64,000 bases of DNA from Arcticibacter eurypsychrophilus (GCF_001730525.1 NZ_MDFN01000001.1:1-64000), one strand, 5' to 3'; positions 27,247-38,700 are shown, counted from the first letter of the stretch. Notes: generated by a model from the sequence alone, not told the origin. Program-made: numbers and translations.

Positions 27247-29207
27247 TAAGGAAACATATTTTTAATAGATTCAATTTTTTCCCTTAATTCTGAAGACTCT
27301 TTTAGCACACCATCTTTAATGTATTCTTCCAAAACAGGAATAATTTCATACTTTAAGCGCAGAGCAGTATTTGCTTCCGGATTTTTAATGAAATAACTAT
27401 GCCCAAGCCATACGTCCTGAGGCCTAAATTCTGAAGATAGATATTGTGAAGGTTCAAGCTTTGCAGAATAAGGATCAATAACAAATAGCTTAGATACCTC
27501 AAAAAACAAATCAGTTTCAAATGGAACATTCTCTAACTTTTCTGGAAGAACATCAACAAATGCAAATCGTCTTCTTATTGCATAGTCAATATGGCCAACA
27601 CTTCGATCTGCAGTATTCATAGTGCCAATTATGAATAAATTAGGTGGTAATATTATTTTCTTGTTACCATCTACTTCATACATACTGTCTACCTCTTCAC
27701 CTCTATATTCTAAAGCATAAATTAATTCTCCCAAAACAGATGAAAGATTAGCTCTATTGATTTCATCAATAATTAAAACATAATTTTTCAAGGCAGTTTT
27801 CTCTTCCAGTTTGCGAGTATCAATTTCCGCCTTGCTTGAAGTAACAAATTCATTAAACTTTTCAACAGTATTAAAAAAGTATACAGCATGCTGTTTTGTT
27901 AAGGCTTCTAAACCCTCAACATTTTCCATATCGGCCCTTATTTTTACTTCAGCGAGAATTAACTTTTCAAGCTCAGAAAACTTCATATTTAGTCCTTTTT
28001 CATGAGCTACCCAGTTATCCCCCTTATACTTAAATCTAAGTTCGTCGCATTCAAAAAGGTAAACATTTTCTGTTAAAGAATATTTATGGTTTTCATTATT
28101 TGAAATCACATCATTGACATGTTCAATAAATCTATCTAGATCGCTTCTTGCTTGAATTATTTTTTTTGATTCATCTTTTTGGGATTGGCTTAACTTGTAA
28201 TTTTCTAAAGCTTCAATCGCTAACTTTGCAAGTAAATTATTTCTACCTTCATATAATATCCCATCACCATCTAAATTTGGAACAGCCACAATACCCCTTA
28301 CGAAATCCTCATAAGTGTATGAAGGATGAAACTGGATCAATTTATATGAATCAGATGATTCAATATTATTGGTTGTCAATCCTATGTTATCGTAAATATA
28401 TTTTGCTACCGCTGCGCTATAAGGATGCAGTTGATTTTTTTGTTCCCCTTTAACACTCCATCTTTTACTTTTGTACCATTCAATAATTTCCTTAAAGTTA
28501 GGAGAGTAAAAAGAGGTACCTACTTTTAATTTGACATTATTATCTGTTATCTCCTCAATCACGTAGGTAGCTTTCTCTGCAACACTTTGAAATTGATCTC
28601 CAACCTTTAAATGCTTTTTGATATCTACGGCAGAAATAGTATCAGGTTTTTTAGCAGAAACTTGTTGGTGATTAACAAGTGCACTTGCTATTTCTTTCGC
28701 AAGTCTTGTTTTTCCAGTCCCCGGAGGACCCTGCAATATAATCTGTTTTTTGTATTTCAACAGTTCAACAATATTGTCTAATTTCTTCATTTCTAATTTC
28801 TTATTCACTCTTTGAATCCATTTTTTCGCAAAAGAACTGTCACTAATACTAGCAAAGGATGCTAGCTGAAATATGCCGTCTATTTTCCTTCCTAACTCTT
28901 GTTGTACATTATCAGTGAACCATTCTACAACTTCAACTTTTCTTCTATTTGAAAACCAGTCTAATTCCCAATTAGGATTTTTTACAAATTCTGCATTTCC
29001 TGTAATCCTAACTAAGGCCAGAGGTCCATTACTTCTAACGATTACGTAGTTTCCAATCTTAAGTTCATCTTTGAACTGACGTATTTGCGCTTCTCCCTCC
29101 TTCCACTCACCAATACCTATATAACTGGTTTTTTCTAGAACTTCTTTTATTTTATTAGGTCCCCAAGTTTTATCATTAGGATGCAATTGAATATGCCAAA
29201 CACTCAT
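27246..29207 (-). CDS. mcrB: McrB-family AAA+ GTPase with N-terminal EVE-like domain
   Basis: 653 residues. Residues 1-95 resemble an EVE/PUA-like modified-base reader (MSVWHIQLHPNDKTWGPNKI, then IGNYVIVRSNGPLALVRITG). The AAA+ module has Walker A GPPGTGKT (160-167), Walker B DEINRA (481-486) and the McrB GTP-specific signature MNTADRS (530-536). An insertion of about 150 residues separates the Walker motifs. It drives translocation by McrC after reading a modified base. First gene of the mcrBC pair; it lies upstream of the Hsp70 operon on the same strand. Confidence 0.88.
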   Translation of the reverse strand: MSVWHIQLHPNDKTWGPNKIKEVLEKTSYIGIGEWKEGEAQIRQFKDELKIGNYVIVRSNGPLALVRITGNAEFVKNPNWELDWFSNRRKVEVVEWFTDNVQQELGRKIDGIFQLASFASISDSSFAKKWIQRVNKKLEMKKLDNIVELLKYKKQIILQGPPGTGKTRLAKEIASALVNHQQVSAKKPDTISAVDIKKHLKVGDQFQSVAEKATYVIEEITDNNVKLKVGTSFYSPNFKEIIEWYKSKRWSVKGEQKNQLHPYSAAVAKYIYDNIGLTTNNIESSDSYKLIQFHPSYTYEDFVRGIVAVPNLDGDGILYEGRNNLLAKLAIEALENYKLSQSQKDESKKIIQARSDLDRFIEHVNDVISNNENHKYSLTENVYLFECDELRFKYKGDNWVAHEKGLNMKFSELEKLILAEVKIRADMENVEGLEALTKQHAVYFFNTVEKFNEFVTSSKAEIDTRKLEEKTALKNYVLIIDEINRANLSSVLGELIYALEYRGEEVDSMYEVDGNKKIILPPNLFIIGTMNTADRSVGHIDYAIRRRFAFVDVLPEKLENVPFETDLFFEVSKLFVIDPYSAKLEPSQYLSSEFRPQDVWLGHSYFIKNPEANTALRLKYEIIPVLEEYIKDGVLKESSELREKIESIKNMFP

Positions 29208-29721
29208 ATTTATTTTTAATTAATTATCGAATAATATTTCTTAATCTATCTAGAGGCTATAAATTATAACTTGCTTCCAAGTATTTTTCTTGTTTCTGGT
29301 AATAATATAATCCTACTCGTTAGCAGTAAGCGCTTGGTAGGTTTAAATTACACCAATTGTCAAAATGGCTACTGGTAACAATTATGTCAATATGAATATT
29401 GATGATATAAGGTAAAGTATTGAAGCAACAACATGGCTAAGAAACAAAACCAATAGATATTCCTAGAAAAAGTAGTGATAAGACACTAATGGATTTGAAG
29501 ATTGAGTTCATGAACTGCGGTTTAGATTCGCAAAGTACATTTTTTATGCAGTTAAAAAAAATATATTTCTTTTCTAATACTTAATATAAGCTTTCAAGCA
29601 ATGATCGACAGTTTGAGCAATGTTTAACTAAAGAGAAGGCAAAGCAATCACAACATTATTCAACCATTAGACAATGATCCATCCACCGAATTAAACCTCA
29701 TATTATCAATAATTAAACAAG
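29208..29721. other. Intergenic region upstream of mcrBC
   Basis: About 510 AT-rich bases with no convincing reading frame. It should contain the mcrBC promoter, but I cannot pick it with confidence. Downstream it runs into insertion-sequence debris. Confidence 0.4.
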
Positions 29722-29905
29722 ATTTGTCTGGATATATACCCGGATCTATGTATTAAAGGCGAGCATGTAGTGGATATTCTAGACAGACTGAAGGAAGAAT
29801 GCGAATCTGTACCAGAAAAAATACAAGTGGACATTGGAAGTGAATTCATCTTTAAAGTATTAGATGTAGATATCGGCGATACCGGGGCCAAGGGTATCGC
29901 TTGAA
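29722..29905 (+). pseudogene. IS3-family transposase fragment (DDE core piece)
   Basis: The plus strand reads KGEHVVDILDRLKEECESVP, then EKIQVDIGSEFIFKVLD. This matches the integrase-core segment of IS3-family OrfB, in which QVDNGSEF carries the second catalytic aspartate. Here the asparagine is an isoleucine. Only about 60 codons remain and no terminal repeats are visible. Confidence 0.6.
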
Positions 29906-29931
29906 GGTTGTTCTTCCTCACTTTGGGTGGG

Positions 29932-30180
29932 TTAGACAGGAGTTAACACTAGCCGTCGTTTCAGTGGATCGAAACTAGCTCTTCCATACATCTGACGCTT
30001 TAATGTCTTTAACCTGTTGACGTTTCCTTCAAACGGACCATTAATCCAGCGTTTGTTGAATGCATTTTTTACAGCATCAAAGTCAGACAAAAGACCTTTT
30101 GCAAAACCAGCTATCTCTTTACTATTGAATCAATGGCAAGCTTAATCCACTTGTAAATCCTATCACCGTTCTTCTCTGTC
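29932..30180 (-). pseudogene. ISL3-family transposase C-terminal fragment
   Basis: The minus strand reads GLLSDFDAVKNAFNKRWING, then PFEGNVNRLKTLKRQMYGRA, then SFDPLKRRLV and a stop. This is the highly characteristic C-terminus of ISL3 transposases (W.NGP.EG..NRLK..KRQMYGRA). Upstream, a frameshift near 30127 separates it from DRIYKWIKLAID. The rest of the element is missing. Confidence 0.75.
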
Positions 30181-30220
30181 ATTAATAATTAAAATGCTGT
30201 AATCAGAGTCAAAGACTACG

Positions 30221-30568
30221 CTATTTTGGAAGATTGATCACACAGTCCTTTGAGCAAGCAAAACTTCGTATAACACTTTTTTGAATAAATTCAGGATCTA
30301 TAGCACCATAAAACTTAATAGGATTCCTGTGGGACTGATCAGTTCTATCACTGGATGAACGGATGAACGGATCGCTGCGCTGAATTCCCCCCACTTTCAT
30401 AGAAACAAAACCTTGTTTAGATTTCTCGGAAGGACGTGCTTTACGTGCCCAATAATTGAATTTAATGAAATTGATGCCTTTTTCCTGACAATAGCCGATC
30501 TGGCTTAAGCCGATATGGTGCCAATCGTTTACGTGGCGTGACATCTCTGATTGTAATTCCTGGTTCAT
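30221..30568 (-). pseudogene. IS66-family accessory protein TnpA, remnant
   Basis: 115 codons starting MNQELQSEMSRHVNDWHHIG, then LSQIGYCQEKGINFIKFNYW, like the helix-turn-helix TnpA of IS66 elements (W...G.SQ..YC...GI....F.YW). GQ-type GFVSMKV follows. The latter half (NPIKFYGAIDPEFIQK) fits the TnpA end but has extra residues before the stop. No tnpB or tnpC of IS66 follows, so it is an isolated remnant even though the frame is open. Confidence 0.6.
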
Positions 30569-30644
30569 GCTCCTGATTGTTTTATTTTCATAAGCGAATC
30601 TAGAAACTTAGATAATCTGACAGGGAACGGTTTTTACCAAAAAC

Positions 30645-31532
30645 TTAGCGCTTAAGTAGATTTTTCACATCAAACTCAATGATAAGTTTTGAATTTATGA
30701 ATTCAACCTTAAGTCTTTTAAGCGATCGAATATTCATTGTTAGTTCTGCTATTTCATCTTCAATTTCGCCAATTTTTTGAACGTCAAATTTATCCTCCTC
30801 ATAAACTATCAATAAAACGGGCACAGGTGTTCTCAGTAAATTTCTTTTGTAATAAGACACCACACTTTTTAGCTTCATCAACACCTGAGCAACGTTTGCC
30901 GGCAATATTGCGCCCCTAAAATATTTAATCTCAACTATGCGATCGAGATATCCGCTTGCTGTTGCTTTTAGTAAAACATCCACTTCAAACCGATTACCTA
31001 AACGTTGTTGTGCAAGTATTCTATAATTGGGGCTGTTATAGGCTTCAAACCTAGCAATTACATCTTCCTCCACTTTTAAATAATGAAAAATAATTGATTC
31101 ATCAACTGATTTTGTGATTTTATTTATTTCATTACCCGCTTCCAGTTCATCTTTTACTTTTTCAACTACTTGCACCGGAGTTAAAGCCTTAATCTCCAAA
31201 CCCAACTTTTCAATTTCCTTTTTAAATTTTTCATTTATCACAGCTTGCCACTTAGCCCACCTGATTAAGCCTTTTATTAATGAAAATGTGCCAACACCAA
31301 AGATTACGATGCAAATTCCCAAAACGTATTTTTGTATGAACAAAACTTTGTCAATTTTATCGGTTATTAGGTATTGAACGGCTGGTTGATATTTATGTAT
31401 TGCCATAGCCTCTACATACAGCCCAAAATCCTCTTTTAAATAAAGATAAGGGGCTAAAAAACTAATAGCAATCAACGCAATTCCAATTGAAACTAGGAAC
31501 TTATTTATATCACCGTATTCAACTTTTTCCAT
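30645..31532 (-). CDS. Membrane-anchored PD-(D/E)XK-like protein
   Basis: A frame is open from 31646, but the first 38 codons look non-coding and MEKVEYGDINKF at 31530-31532 is the likely start (295 residues). Two membrane helices are visible: FLVSIGIALIAISFLAPYLY and VLGICIVIFGVGTFSLI. A cytoplasmic domain follows in which NRFEVDVLLKA and DRIVEIKYFRG (residues about 178-205) have the D...ExK look of a restriction-endonuclease fold. It lies downstream of the Gabija-like pair with a gap of about 150 bases. Not a family I can name; the nuclease call is from the motif alone. Confidence 0.6.
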   Translation of the reverse strand: MEKVEYGDINKFLVSIGIALIAISFLAPYLYLKEDFGLYVEAMAIHKYQPAVQYLITDKIDKVLFIQKYVLGICIVIFGVGTFSLIKGLIRWAKWQAVINEKFKKEIEKLGLEIKALTPVQVVEKVKDELEAGNEINKITKSVDESIIFHYLKVEEDVIARFEAYNSPNYRILAQQRLGNRFEVDVLLKATASGYLDRIVEIKYFRGAILPANVAQVLMKLKSVVSYYKRNLLRTPVPVLLIVYEEDKFDVQKIGEIEDEIAELTMNIRSLKRLKVEFINSKLIIEFDVKNLLKR

Positions 31533-31684
31533 AAGAGTTTTTTTGGCTTCGAAGCCTATAAAGATAATTAGAATCACATTTACTTTAGTCCTATCTCTAA
31601 TACATAGAACTAAGCACCTTTCCTCCCAGTACAAAAAACAAAGCAATACTGATTATTAGATAGCTATCATAACTAATGCAAAAA

Positions 31685-33613
31685 TTAGATTTCAATTACG
31701 TTACCATTAGAAAACCACTCTTTTGCTTTTTCTATTACCTGTGCATCTGGATTGTGGTAGTATACCGCTAGATTCTTTTTTGCTCTGGTACAACAGACAT
31801 AAAATATTTTTTGAGTTCTTTCTAATACAGTCGCCAAACCCGTTTCTAAAAAAAGATTTCCGAAATTATAATTATTCCAACCACCATTGTCCAGAATAAC
31901 CAAAACATTATCAAATTCAGCACCTTTAGTTTTATGTTGTGTTGAAAATGGCGTTTGCCCTTCTAAATATTCAAATAACTTTTGAAATTCACTAAATCTG
32001 ACATCTTTTACACGATTGTAGAGATATCCTTTCTTCTCTTTGAAATCAATGAGTTTGTCATCAATAATACAAATGCCTTTCTCGTTGGCATCAGTAATTA
32101 CTTCTTCTATTGTTTTATCGCCAACTTTTACAAGGCTATCAATATTTTCTCTTAGTGTTCTTTTACTTGCTATACTTATTATATTATAACGATAGTCAGT
32201 GGCTCTTAGAAACTCATTATACTTTCTATTTTTATACAGAGAAATATTAATTTGAATTTTAAATAGATGCTTTATTAGATTATCTCTTTTAGAACCCTTC
32301 TTATTGCCATCATCTTCATCATTTTTTTTATCATCAAGTAACTGGTCTTTATCTACATACATTTTAGAAAATTCAGAGTATTTTAACGATTTTGCATATT
32401 CAAATAATTCTGCATTAATACCAATAAACGCCCGCATTGTATTAGTAGGACTAACAGCATTCATCTCTCTACCACTTTTGCCTGACTGCAATATTTGAAT
32501 TACCTCACCGAATGTGTTTTCTGAAAAATCAGTCGGAAGAGCATTCTCTTTTATGAATTTTTTAATTCTATCTCTAAAACCTATTATCTGGTCTTTATCG
32601 TAAATATCCATTAACGTTCTGAACCCTGCTTTGCCTGCTATTAAATTATGAGTGAGGTTTAATTCTTTTGTCTCTTTTGAATTATGGAAATCCCAATCAT
32701 AATTCTCTTTTAAGAATTCCTCAACCTTATTAATATTACCATCAGTAGAATGCAAAAACAATACACTTCCCTGCTTTACAACACCTCCAAACATATTGGG
32801 TGCATTTGGGTCGGTAGAAGGTTCTTGTATAATACCATCTGTACGGAGTTTATTAGCTAAATTTATTACTAGTTGAGGGTTTCTTCTGTTCTGTGTCTTT
32901 GAAATTTCATTTACAGTACCTGCATCGTCTCCTTTGTACTCATTTAAATTTCCAATCCCATCTTCATAAATTGATTGCATTGCATCGCCAAAAAAGCCGA
33001 TAACATTTCTCCTTTCGCTTTTCTTAAAGTGATTGAGAAATGTATCCACAACAGTTTTACTGGTATCCTGGTATTCATCAATAAATATGAACTTATATTT
33101 ATCCTTTACAATACTGCTAAGTTTGGGGTAATTCTTAAAAAGGTAGTTTGCAACTATAAGCAATTCATCGTGGGAAATTATTCCTTCACGCAACCGCATA
33201 AACTCTTTGTATTGTATACCATCTGGTAAGTTGTCGAAGAAATTATCAGGAACAGAATTTAGATTATCAATTAATATCTTGCTAACGTCTTCAGTATTCG
33301 CTAATGAAATGATTGCTTCTTTAAGTTCTTTTTGAAAGTGCTTTATACTATCCCATAAGAAGTCATGAATTGTAGATACATTTAGGTTCTTATGATTTAC
33401 TCTTTCTTCAATTTCTTTCACTGCTGAATTGGTATATGTCATACAAGCTACCTTTGCTGTCGAATTTTCAGCTAGTACCTGACGAATAACACTTACCAGT
33501 GAATAGGTCTTACCACTTCCTGCACCGCCACTTAAAAGAAAGTTTCTTCCAGCATCAATTGATTCGAAGATTTTCTGTACTTCGGGTTCCAAGTTTAATC
33601 TTCCTTCAACCAT
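31685..33613 (-). CDS. gajB: GajB-like UvrD/Rep superfamily 1 helicase (Gabija-type)
   Basis: The ATG at 33611-33613 (MVEGRLNLEPEVQ) is preferred over the longer frame; 642 residues. Motifs: Walker A GGAGSGKT (29-36), Walker B IFIDEYQDTSKT, motif III FFGDAMQSIYED, motif V STQHKTKGAEF and motif VI CCTRAKKN. It overlaps the 3' end of the GajA-like gene by 19 bases, the arrangement of Gabija antiphage systems. In that system GajB senses nucleic acid and supports the GajA nuclease. The same pairing defines class 2 OLD loci. The protein is somewhat longer than the best-known GajB. Confidence 0.78.
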   Translation of the reverse strand: MVEGRLNLEPEVQKIFESIDAGRNFLLSGGAGSGKTYSLVSVIRQVLAENSTAKVACMTYTNSAVKEIEERVNHKNLNVSTIHDFLWDSIKHFQKELKEAIISLANTEDVSKILIDNLNSVPDNFFDNLPDGIQYKEFMRLREGIISHDELLIVANYLFKNYPKLSSIVKDKYKFIFIDEYQDTSKTVVDTFLNHFKKSERRNVIGFFGDAMQSIYEDGIGNLNEYKGDDAGTVNEISKTQNRRNPQLVINLANKLRTDGIIQEPSTDPNAPNMFGGVVKQGSVLFLHSTDGNINKVEEFLKENYDWDFHNSKETKELNLTHNLIAGKAGFRTLMDIYDKDQIIGFRDRIKKFIKENALPTDFSENTFGEVIQILQSGKSGREMNAVSPTNTMRAFIGINAELFEYAKSLKYSEFSKMYVDKDQLLDDKKNDEDDGNKKGSKRDNLIKHLFKIQINISLYKNRKYNEFLRATDYRYNIISIASKRTLRENIDSLVKVGDKTIEEVITDANEKGICIIDDKLIDFKEKKGYLYNRVKDVRFSEFQKLFEYLEGQTPFSTQHKTKGAEFDNVLVILDNGGWNNYNFGNLFLETGLATVLERTQKIFYVCCTRAKKNLAVYYHNPDAQVIEKAKEWFSNGNVIEI

Positions 33614-35691
33614 AATAAACCATTTTTGATGTATGAAGGAATATTCCAATTACTAAATTCTTTATCACTATGATATAAAATATCTAATGCAAAATGAGTT
33701 TTCTTTTTTATACACGAACTTGCTAATAAATAAGCATTACTTACAACGTCATCAAATAACTTTCGGTTTTGTAGCCCTTGAAATTCATCTTTATTACCAT
33801 TTACAAATGCACGATTAATATGAATAAATGCATCTTCAAAACTCCTAGCATTATACTTTTCGTCGTTTTCGTTTAATTCGTCCTGCTGATAGCATATACA
33901 AACAGAAGAGCCTCCCACAATAATAATTCTGTTGGCTATGGGTAATGCCATCAAGTCGTTCCAAGCAATTTCTTTTAAAAAATGATTAATCGCTGAATTA
34001 CTTGTTTTTGTTCCTTCAACAACAGGACAAGCTCCCCAAACATCTTGCCCTTTGTCATCTTGTTTTAATACTTTAATTGCATCGATATCTGTTAAAATCA
34101 AAGATTTAACACCTAAAAAATCGATAAATTTCTCAAAGATTTGAGAGTACGCTCCTACTTCAATTATGGATATATTTTGAGATAATAGCGGCAGAAAAGT
34201 GTCTTCGTTACCTTCTGCTTTTAAACGAGTTTCTTCCTCTAAATCTACTTTCCGCATAAAGGTTGGTATCAATATTCTTTCAGTATCCCCCTCAATAAGA
34301 ACCGCCTTATCAGCAAAGAAAATTTCAGCCCTGCTAATAGTTAAATACTGCTTTAAGAATTGATATTGTTTTGGATCAGTATCATATTGCTTTCTTAAAT
34401 CAGACAAATTTTTTGCAACAACATTATTTTTGTTTTCTGCTTTTAAATATTTGATATCATTGAAATCACTATCAGCAACAATGTGAGATGAATGTGTTGT
34501 TATTATGTATTGAAGTGGTCGATTTATTCCATCCTCTCGTTTTACACCTTCACCAAGCAATTTTTTTATATTTTTTATAAAAATATATTGCATTTGTGGA
34601 TGAGTGTGTGCTTCCGGTTCTTCTATAATGAGCAAATTTATATCTGCTGGCTTTTTTTCTTTGTCTCTTTTGAAATCTTGCACGAGAATTTCGATTTCAA
34701 AAATCATACTTATCAGATTCATATACCCTAAACCATTATAGTGTTCTGGTAGCTTATGGTCATCATGGGTATATACTACAGTTGTGTTACCTTCAAGTAA
34801 TTCCCTATGTTGTAATGTTGAAATAATTGCTATATCCGTATCATTAAGCTTGATCCCCCCAAAATCTTGTACTTTTTTAATTACATCACTGAACAAGTCT
34901 TTGTATATATTGCTTAATGTACTATCAGTTTCTGAAAGTTGGTCTTTGAAATTTTCAGTAGCATGATTTTTTTCGGCGTTATCTTCTTGTTTTTTATAAA
35001 GGTTGGATGTATGCTTAGACAATGTATTTTCCTTTTCTTTATTAGTTACATCTCGTCTTGCACTAATATATTTGAAGCCTAAAATATCTTTAATACTAAT
35101 CCCTTCACTTTCAAGGTCTATGAAGTTTGCATCATTAGCTTTATTAGAAGCCACATCGTATTCAATAGATAGTTTATGAGTAAAAAAATAATTTTCTAAC
35201 TCTTTCCTTAAAAAATCATTTAGATTACCAGGTTTGCTTTTCTTTCCGTCATCAACTTTTATCTTTTCTTTTGTTGTATATATTGCAAAGTCAGCTCTAA
35301 ACTTCAGGAAGTCATTATAGCTTACTGTGTATTCAAACCCCAACACAATCTTATTGTTTTCAGGGTCTAAATCCATTAATACTCTACTAACATTTGATAA
35401 ATCATCTTTTTCGTTGTATTCAATAAACACCTTTAGCTTGATACCTTTAGGTGTAAATACTTCAGGAATAACCTCAGATTTTATCAGACCTTCTAGTTCG
35501 TTTTTAAAGTCTATATTCAAATCATCATAAGAAAATTTACTTTTCTCATTCAAAAATTTGTCGAGAACAGCAAGGATAGATGTCTTTCCAGTGTTATTTT
35601 TTCCAATGACCAAAGAAAGTTCTTCTTCCAAATCCATAGAAAAATCTTTTAACAATCTAAAATTCGTAATTGTAAGTTGCGTTATTTTCAT
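33595..35691 (-). CDS. gajA: GajA-like OLD-family ATPase/TOPRIM nuclease (Gabija-type)
   Basis: The frame is open from 35790, but MKITQLTITNFRLLKDF at 35689-35691 is the natural start; 698 residues. ABC-type ATPase: Walker A GKNNTGKT (30-37) and Walker B LLIIEEPEAHTHPQ (353-366). The TOPRIM nuclease follows, with LIEGDTER (465-472) and TDIDA (534-538) holding the metal-binding acidic residues. Class 2 OLD nucleases of this kind pair with UvrD helicases, as here. A DNA-nicking role in phage defence is family knowledge. It follows the type IIG gene by about 90 bases on the same strand. Confidence 0.8.
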   Translation of the reverse strand: MKITQLTITNFRLLKDFSMDLEEELSLVIGKNNTGKTSILAVLDKFLNEKSKFSYDDLNIDFKNELEGLIKSEVIPEVFTPKGIKLKVFIEYNEKDDLSNVSRVLMDLDPENNKIVLGFEYTVSYNDFLKFRADFAIYTTKEKIKVDDGKKSKPGNLNDFLRKELENYFFTHKLSIEYDVASNKANDANFIDLESEGISIKDILGFKYISARRDVTNKEKENTLSKHTSNLYKKQEDNAEKNHATENFKDQLSETDSTLSNIYKDLFSDVIKKVQDFGGIKLNDTDIAIISTLQHRELLEGNTTVVYTHDDHKLPEHYNGLGYMNLISMIFEIEILVQDFKRDKEKKPADINLLIIEEPEAHTHPQMQYIFIKNIKKLLGEGVKREDGINRPLQYIITTHSSHIVADSDFNDIKYLKAENKNNVVAKNLSDLRKQYDTDPKQYQFLKQYLTISRAEIFFADKAVLIEGDTERILIPTFMRKVDLEEETRLKAEGNEDTFLPLLSQNISIIEVGAYSQIFEKFIDFLGVKSLILTDIDAIKVLKQDDKGQDVWGACPVVEGTKTSNSAINHFLKEIAWNDLMALPIANRIIIVGGSSVCICYQQDELNENDEKYNARSFEDAFIHINRAFVNGNKDEFQGLQNRKLFDDVVSNAYLLASSCIKKKTHFALDILYHSDKEFSNWNIPSYIKNGLLWLKED

Positions 35692-35783
35692 AAATTGAAT
35701 AGAATTTTTTGAACTTGACTTAGAAAATATGTTAATGAGAAAAGAGGTAAAATTTATATTACAATAATACTGAGAATTAACAA

Positions 35784-38700
35784 TTAGCAATTCTCAACAA
35801 TGTGTATTTCATCTGCAGTCAAATCATAAAGCTTATATACTAAAGCATCTATTTTTTTGTCCGTACTATCTATTTCTGCTTTCAATGATAAAACTTTTTT
35901 TACTTCCGCAGTAAAAAACCTTTCCCACTTCACCTCTTGATCAAGCGATAGTTTTACTTTTTGTTTCTCTAATTCTTTTATAAAATCGGCATAAGACAAG
36001 AAATACCAATCTTGTAACCTTCTAGGTAAAATTTCCAAATCAAAATTTCTTTGTAATATTCTTTGAAACATTTGAGAATGTTCTTGTAAATCTATGTTTA
36101 ATGATAACATTAAATCTGCTTTTTCAAGAAACGGAGCTTGTTGTTCAACAGTAATTTCAATAATTGGAAGTTTCCGTATATCTCCAATTAAAATCTTTGG
36201 AAACGTTAATCTATTTCCTTTAGGAGAATTCATTATATTAAACCATGATAGAAGCTTAGAATTTATTAATGTTAGAAGGTATTTTGTGTTTAGACAAGAA
36301 ATATTTATACATGATATTATTCCAGGATCATGAAATAATTTACCTGAATAATTAATTGCTGAAATTCTTGGAGGTTTACCACCAGTTATTTCTTGAATCA
36401 AAATTCTGTCCTCAAAAAAATATTTAAACTTTCGTGCACGATGTAACCAAGCACCATAATTTAAGTATTCATTATTGGAAACGTTTAAAGTATACCGCTT
36501 TATTGCTCTTCCTTGAATCCAAACTCCATAATTCTCATCTAAAGGCTGATTGTAGTGATAAACTCTGTTTTTTACTTCTTCTTTTGTTAGGTATTCCGTA
36601 GAGTATGGAACAATCCCTTGACAAACATCAATAAATTTACTTGCGACTTGAGATTTTGAGTTTATTTTATTAATAATTAATATATCTGCTTCATTTTGTA
36701 AAACTTGAAATTGTTTGTCTTCTGAATTCTTCCAATTTTTTATAAAGCCTACTTTGGTAATATTTGACACATTTGAAAGATTATCAACTTTAGAATCAAA
36801 ATTTACAATTTCACATTCCTCATTTTGTCCTTCTAATGTTAATATAAAAACTATCGCATTCAAACTTGCATCTTCAAAAACTGAATTTTTAAAAATTACT
36901 ATGTTATTAAGTCCATAAAGTTCTAAGATATGTTCTCTTAATTTTTTTGCTTGCGGAATGTTTATCCAAGTATCAGGAGTTATAAAACCAATTTTTCCTT
37001 TTGGTTTTATAATAGAACTTATTAGTTCAATAAAAAAGAAATAAATTTCAAAGTTGCCTTGAAAGGTATTGAATTTTTTTTGATAATAATTTTTACTTAT
37101 TTTATCAATAAAGGCACCATATGGTGGATTTCCAATAATGACGTCAAAACCACCGTTGTCAAATATTGCAGGAAACGCCATTTTCCAATTAAATGCTTTC
37201 TCTCCTGCAATGGCAACATCATCTATCAATGAATTTCCACATTTAATATTGTTGTTTAAATCGTTTAGTTTTCGGTTTGGTCTGGCTGTTTGTAACCATA
37301 AAGAAAGTTTTGCTATTTCTACACTTTCCTCATTCAAATCAACACCAAAAAGATTGTTTTCTAAAATGCTCTTTTCAATATCACTTAACACCAATGCTTC
37401 CCCTAATAGTTTGGCTTGTAATTCGTCTATGTACCTATGTTCGGCAATTAGAAAATCTAAGGCTTGGCTTAGAAAAGCTCCACTTCCACAAGCGGGGTCG
37501 CATATCTTAATATTTAGAAGCCAGTTACGGTAATTGATTAATTTATTTAATAAAGGTTTTTTAGTAAGTATATTTCTTTTTTTGTCAGTAAAATATTCTT
37601 CTTCAATAATTTTAAATTCTGCTTTTTTATCAGTGCACAATTTACCGATAGTATTATCAACAATGTATTTCGTTATGTATTTTGGAGTGTAAAATACACC
37701 ATCTTTTTTCCTTTTAGTAGTTGCTTTGTCTATTACTGTTCCCTCTAATCGTGCTTTAATTTCATCCAATTCATTTAATGAATTCTCGAAAATATGGCCG
37801 AGAATATTTACGTCAATTTCACTTTCAAAATCATATTCTGATAATTTCAAAGTGTGTTTATACAATAGCTCGTCATCTATTCTGATAATGTCTAAAACCT
37901 CATCCGGCTTAAACAAGCCACCATTATATGCAAAAACATCATAACGCTTGCCCTTAAATCCTGTATTTAGGTATTCAAAATACTTTTTAAATCTATTGTA
38001 CAGAGGTACGTTCTCATCGCGTTCTTGTAAATCTCGCCAGTCGTTCAAAATCAAGCGTACAGAATTAGGTGGCAACAATTGGCGGTCTTCAGCAAAGAAC
38101 AGAAACAAAAATCTATCTAATAATTTTTGTGATTTTTTGAATAACCCTAATGCCTCAAACTGAGGATTTTGTTTTACTAAATCTCGATGCAATTCCCTTT
38201 TGAACTCTGAATAATCAGAATATAAAGCTTTAGTAATGTCTTTTTCTTTGCTTAAAGATTGTTCTTTTAATTTCTTAGGTATATCATTTGCAATACTATC
38301 ATAAGACAAACATAAATAGAGCAATTCAAATTCTTTTTCTGTAAGCAGGAATAAATTAAACTCTAAAAACTCTGTTGCGTTGTCTATATAAAACCTCAAC
38401 TTTTCAAAGTTCGAAGTTATTACATAAACGCACTCTGGTTGATTGTTTTTATATCCAAATGCTTGAACTTCTATTTTGCCTAAATCCGTAGTATTTGTTC
38501 CTTTTAGTTCAATTACTGCTTTAACTTTGTTACTGATAAGAATAGCTCCATCAGCCTTTTTACTGTCTTTAACATTCTTATATTCAGATGTTAATGTAAA
38601 GTTTGGTGTAGGATTTTTCACATAGCCTAATACATAAACGAACAAATCAATTAAGAACTCTCCCTGATATTGCTCTTCTTTACTGTTACGAATATTATCT

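Noticed and set aside
31533-31646. Longer start for the membrane nuclease-like gene
   Set aside because: The first 38 codons look non-coding and the MEKVEYGD start gives a natural cytoplasmic N-terminus.
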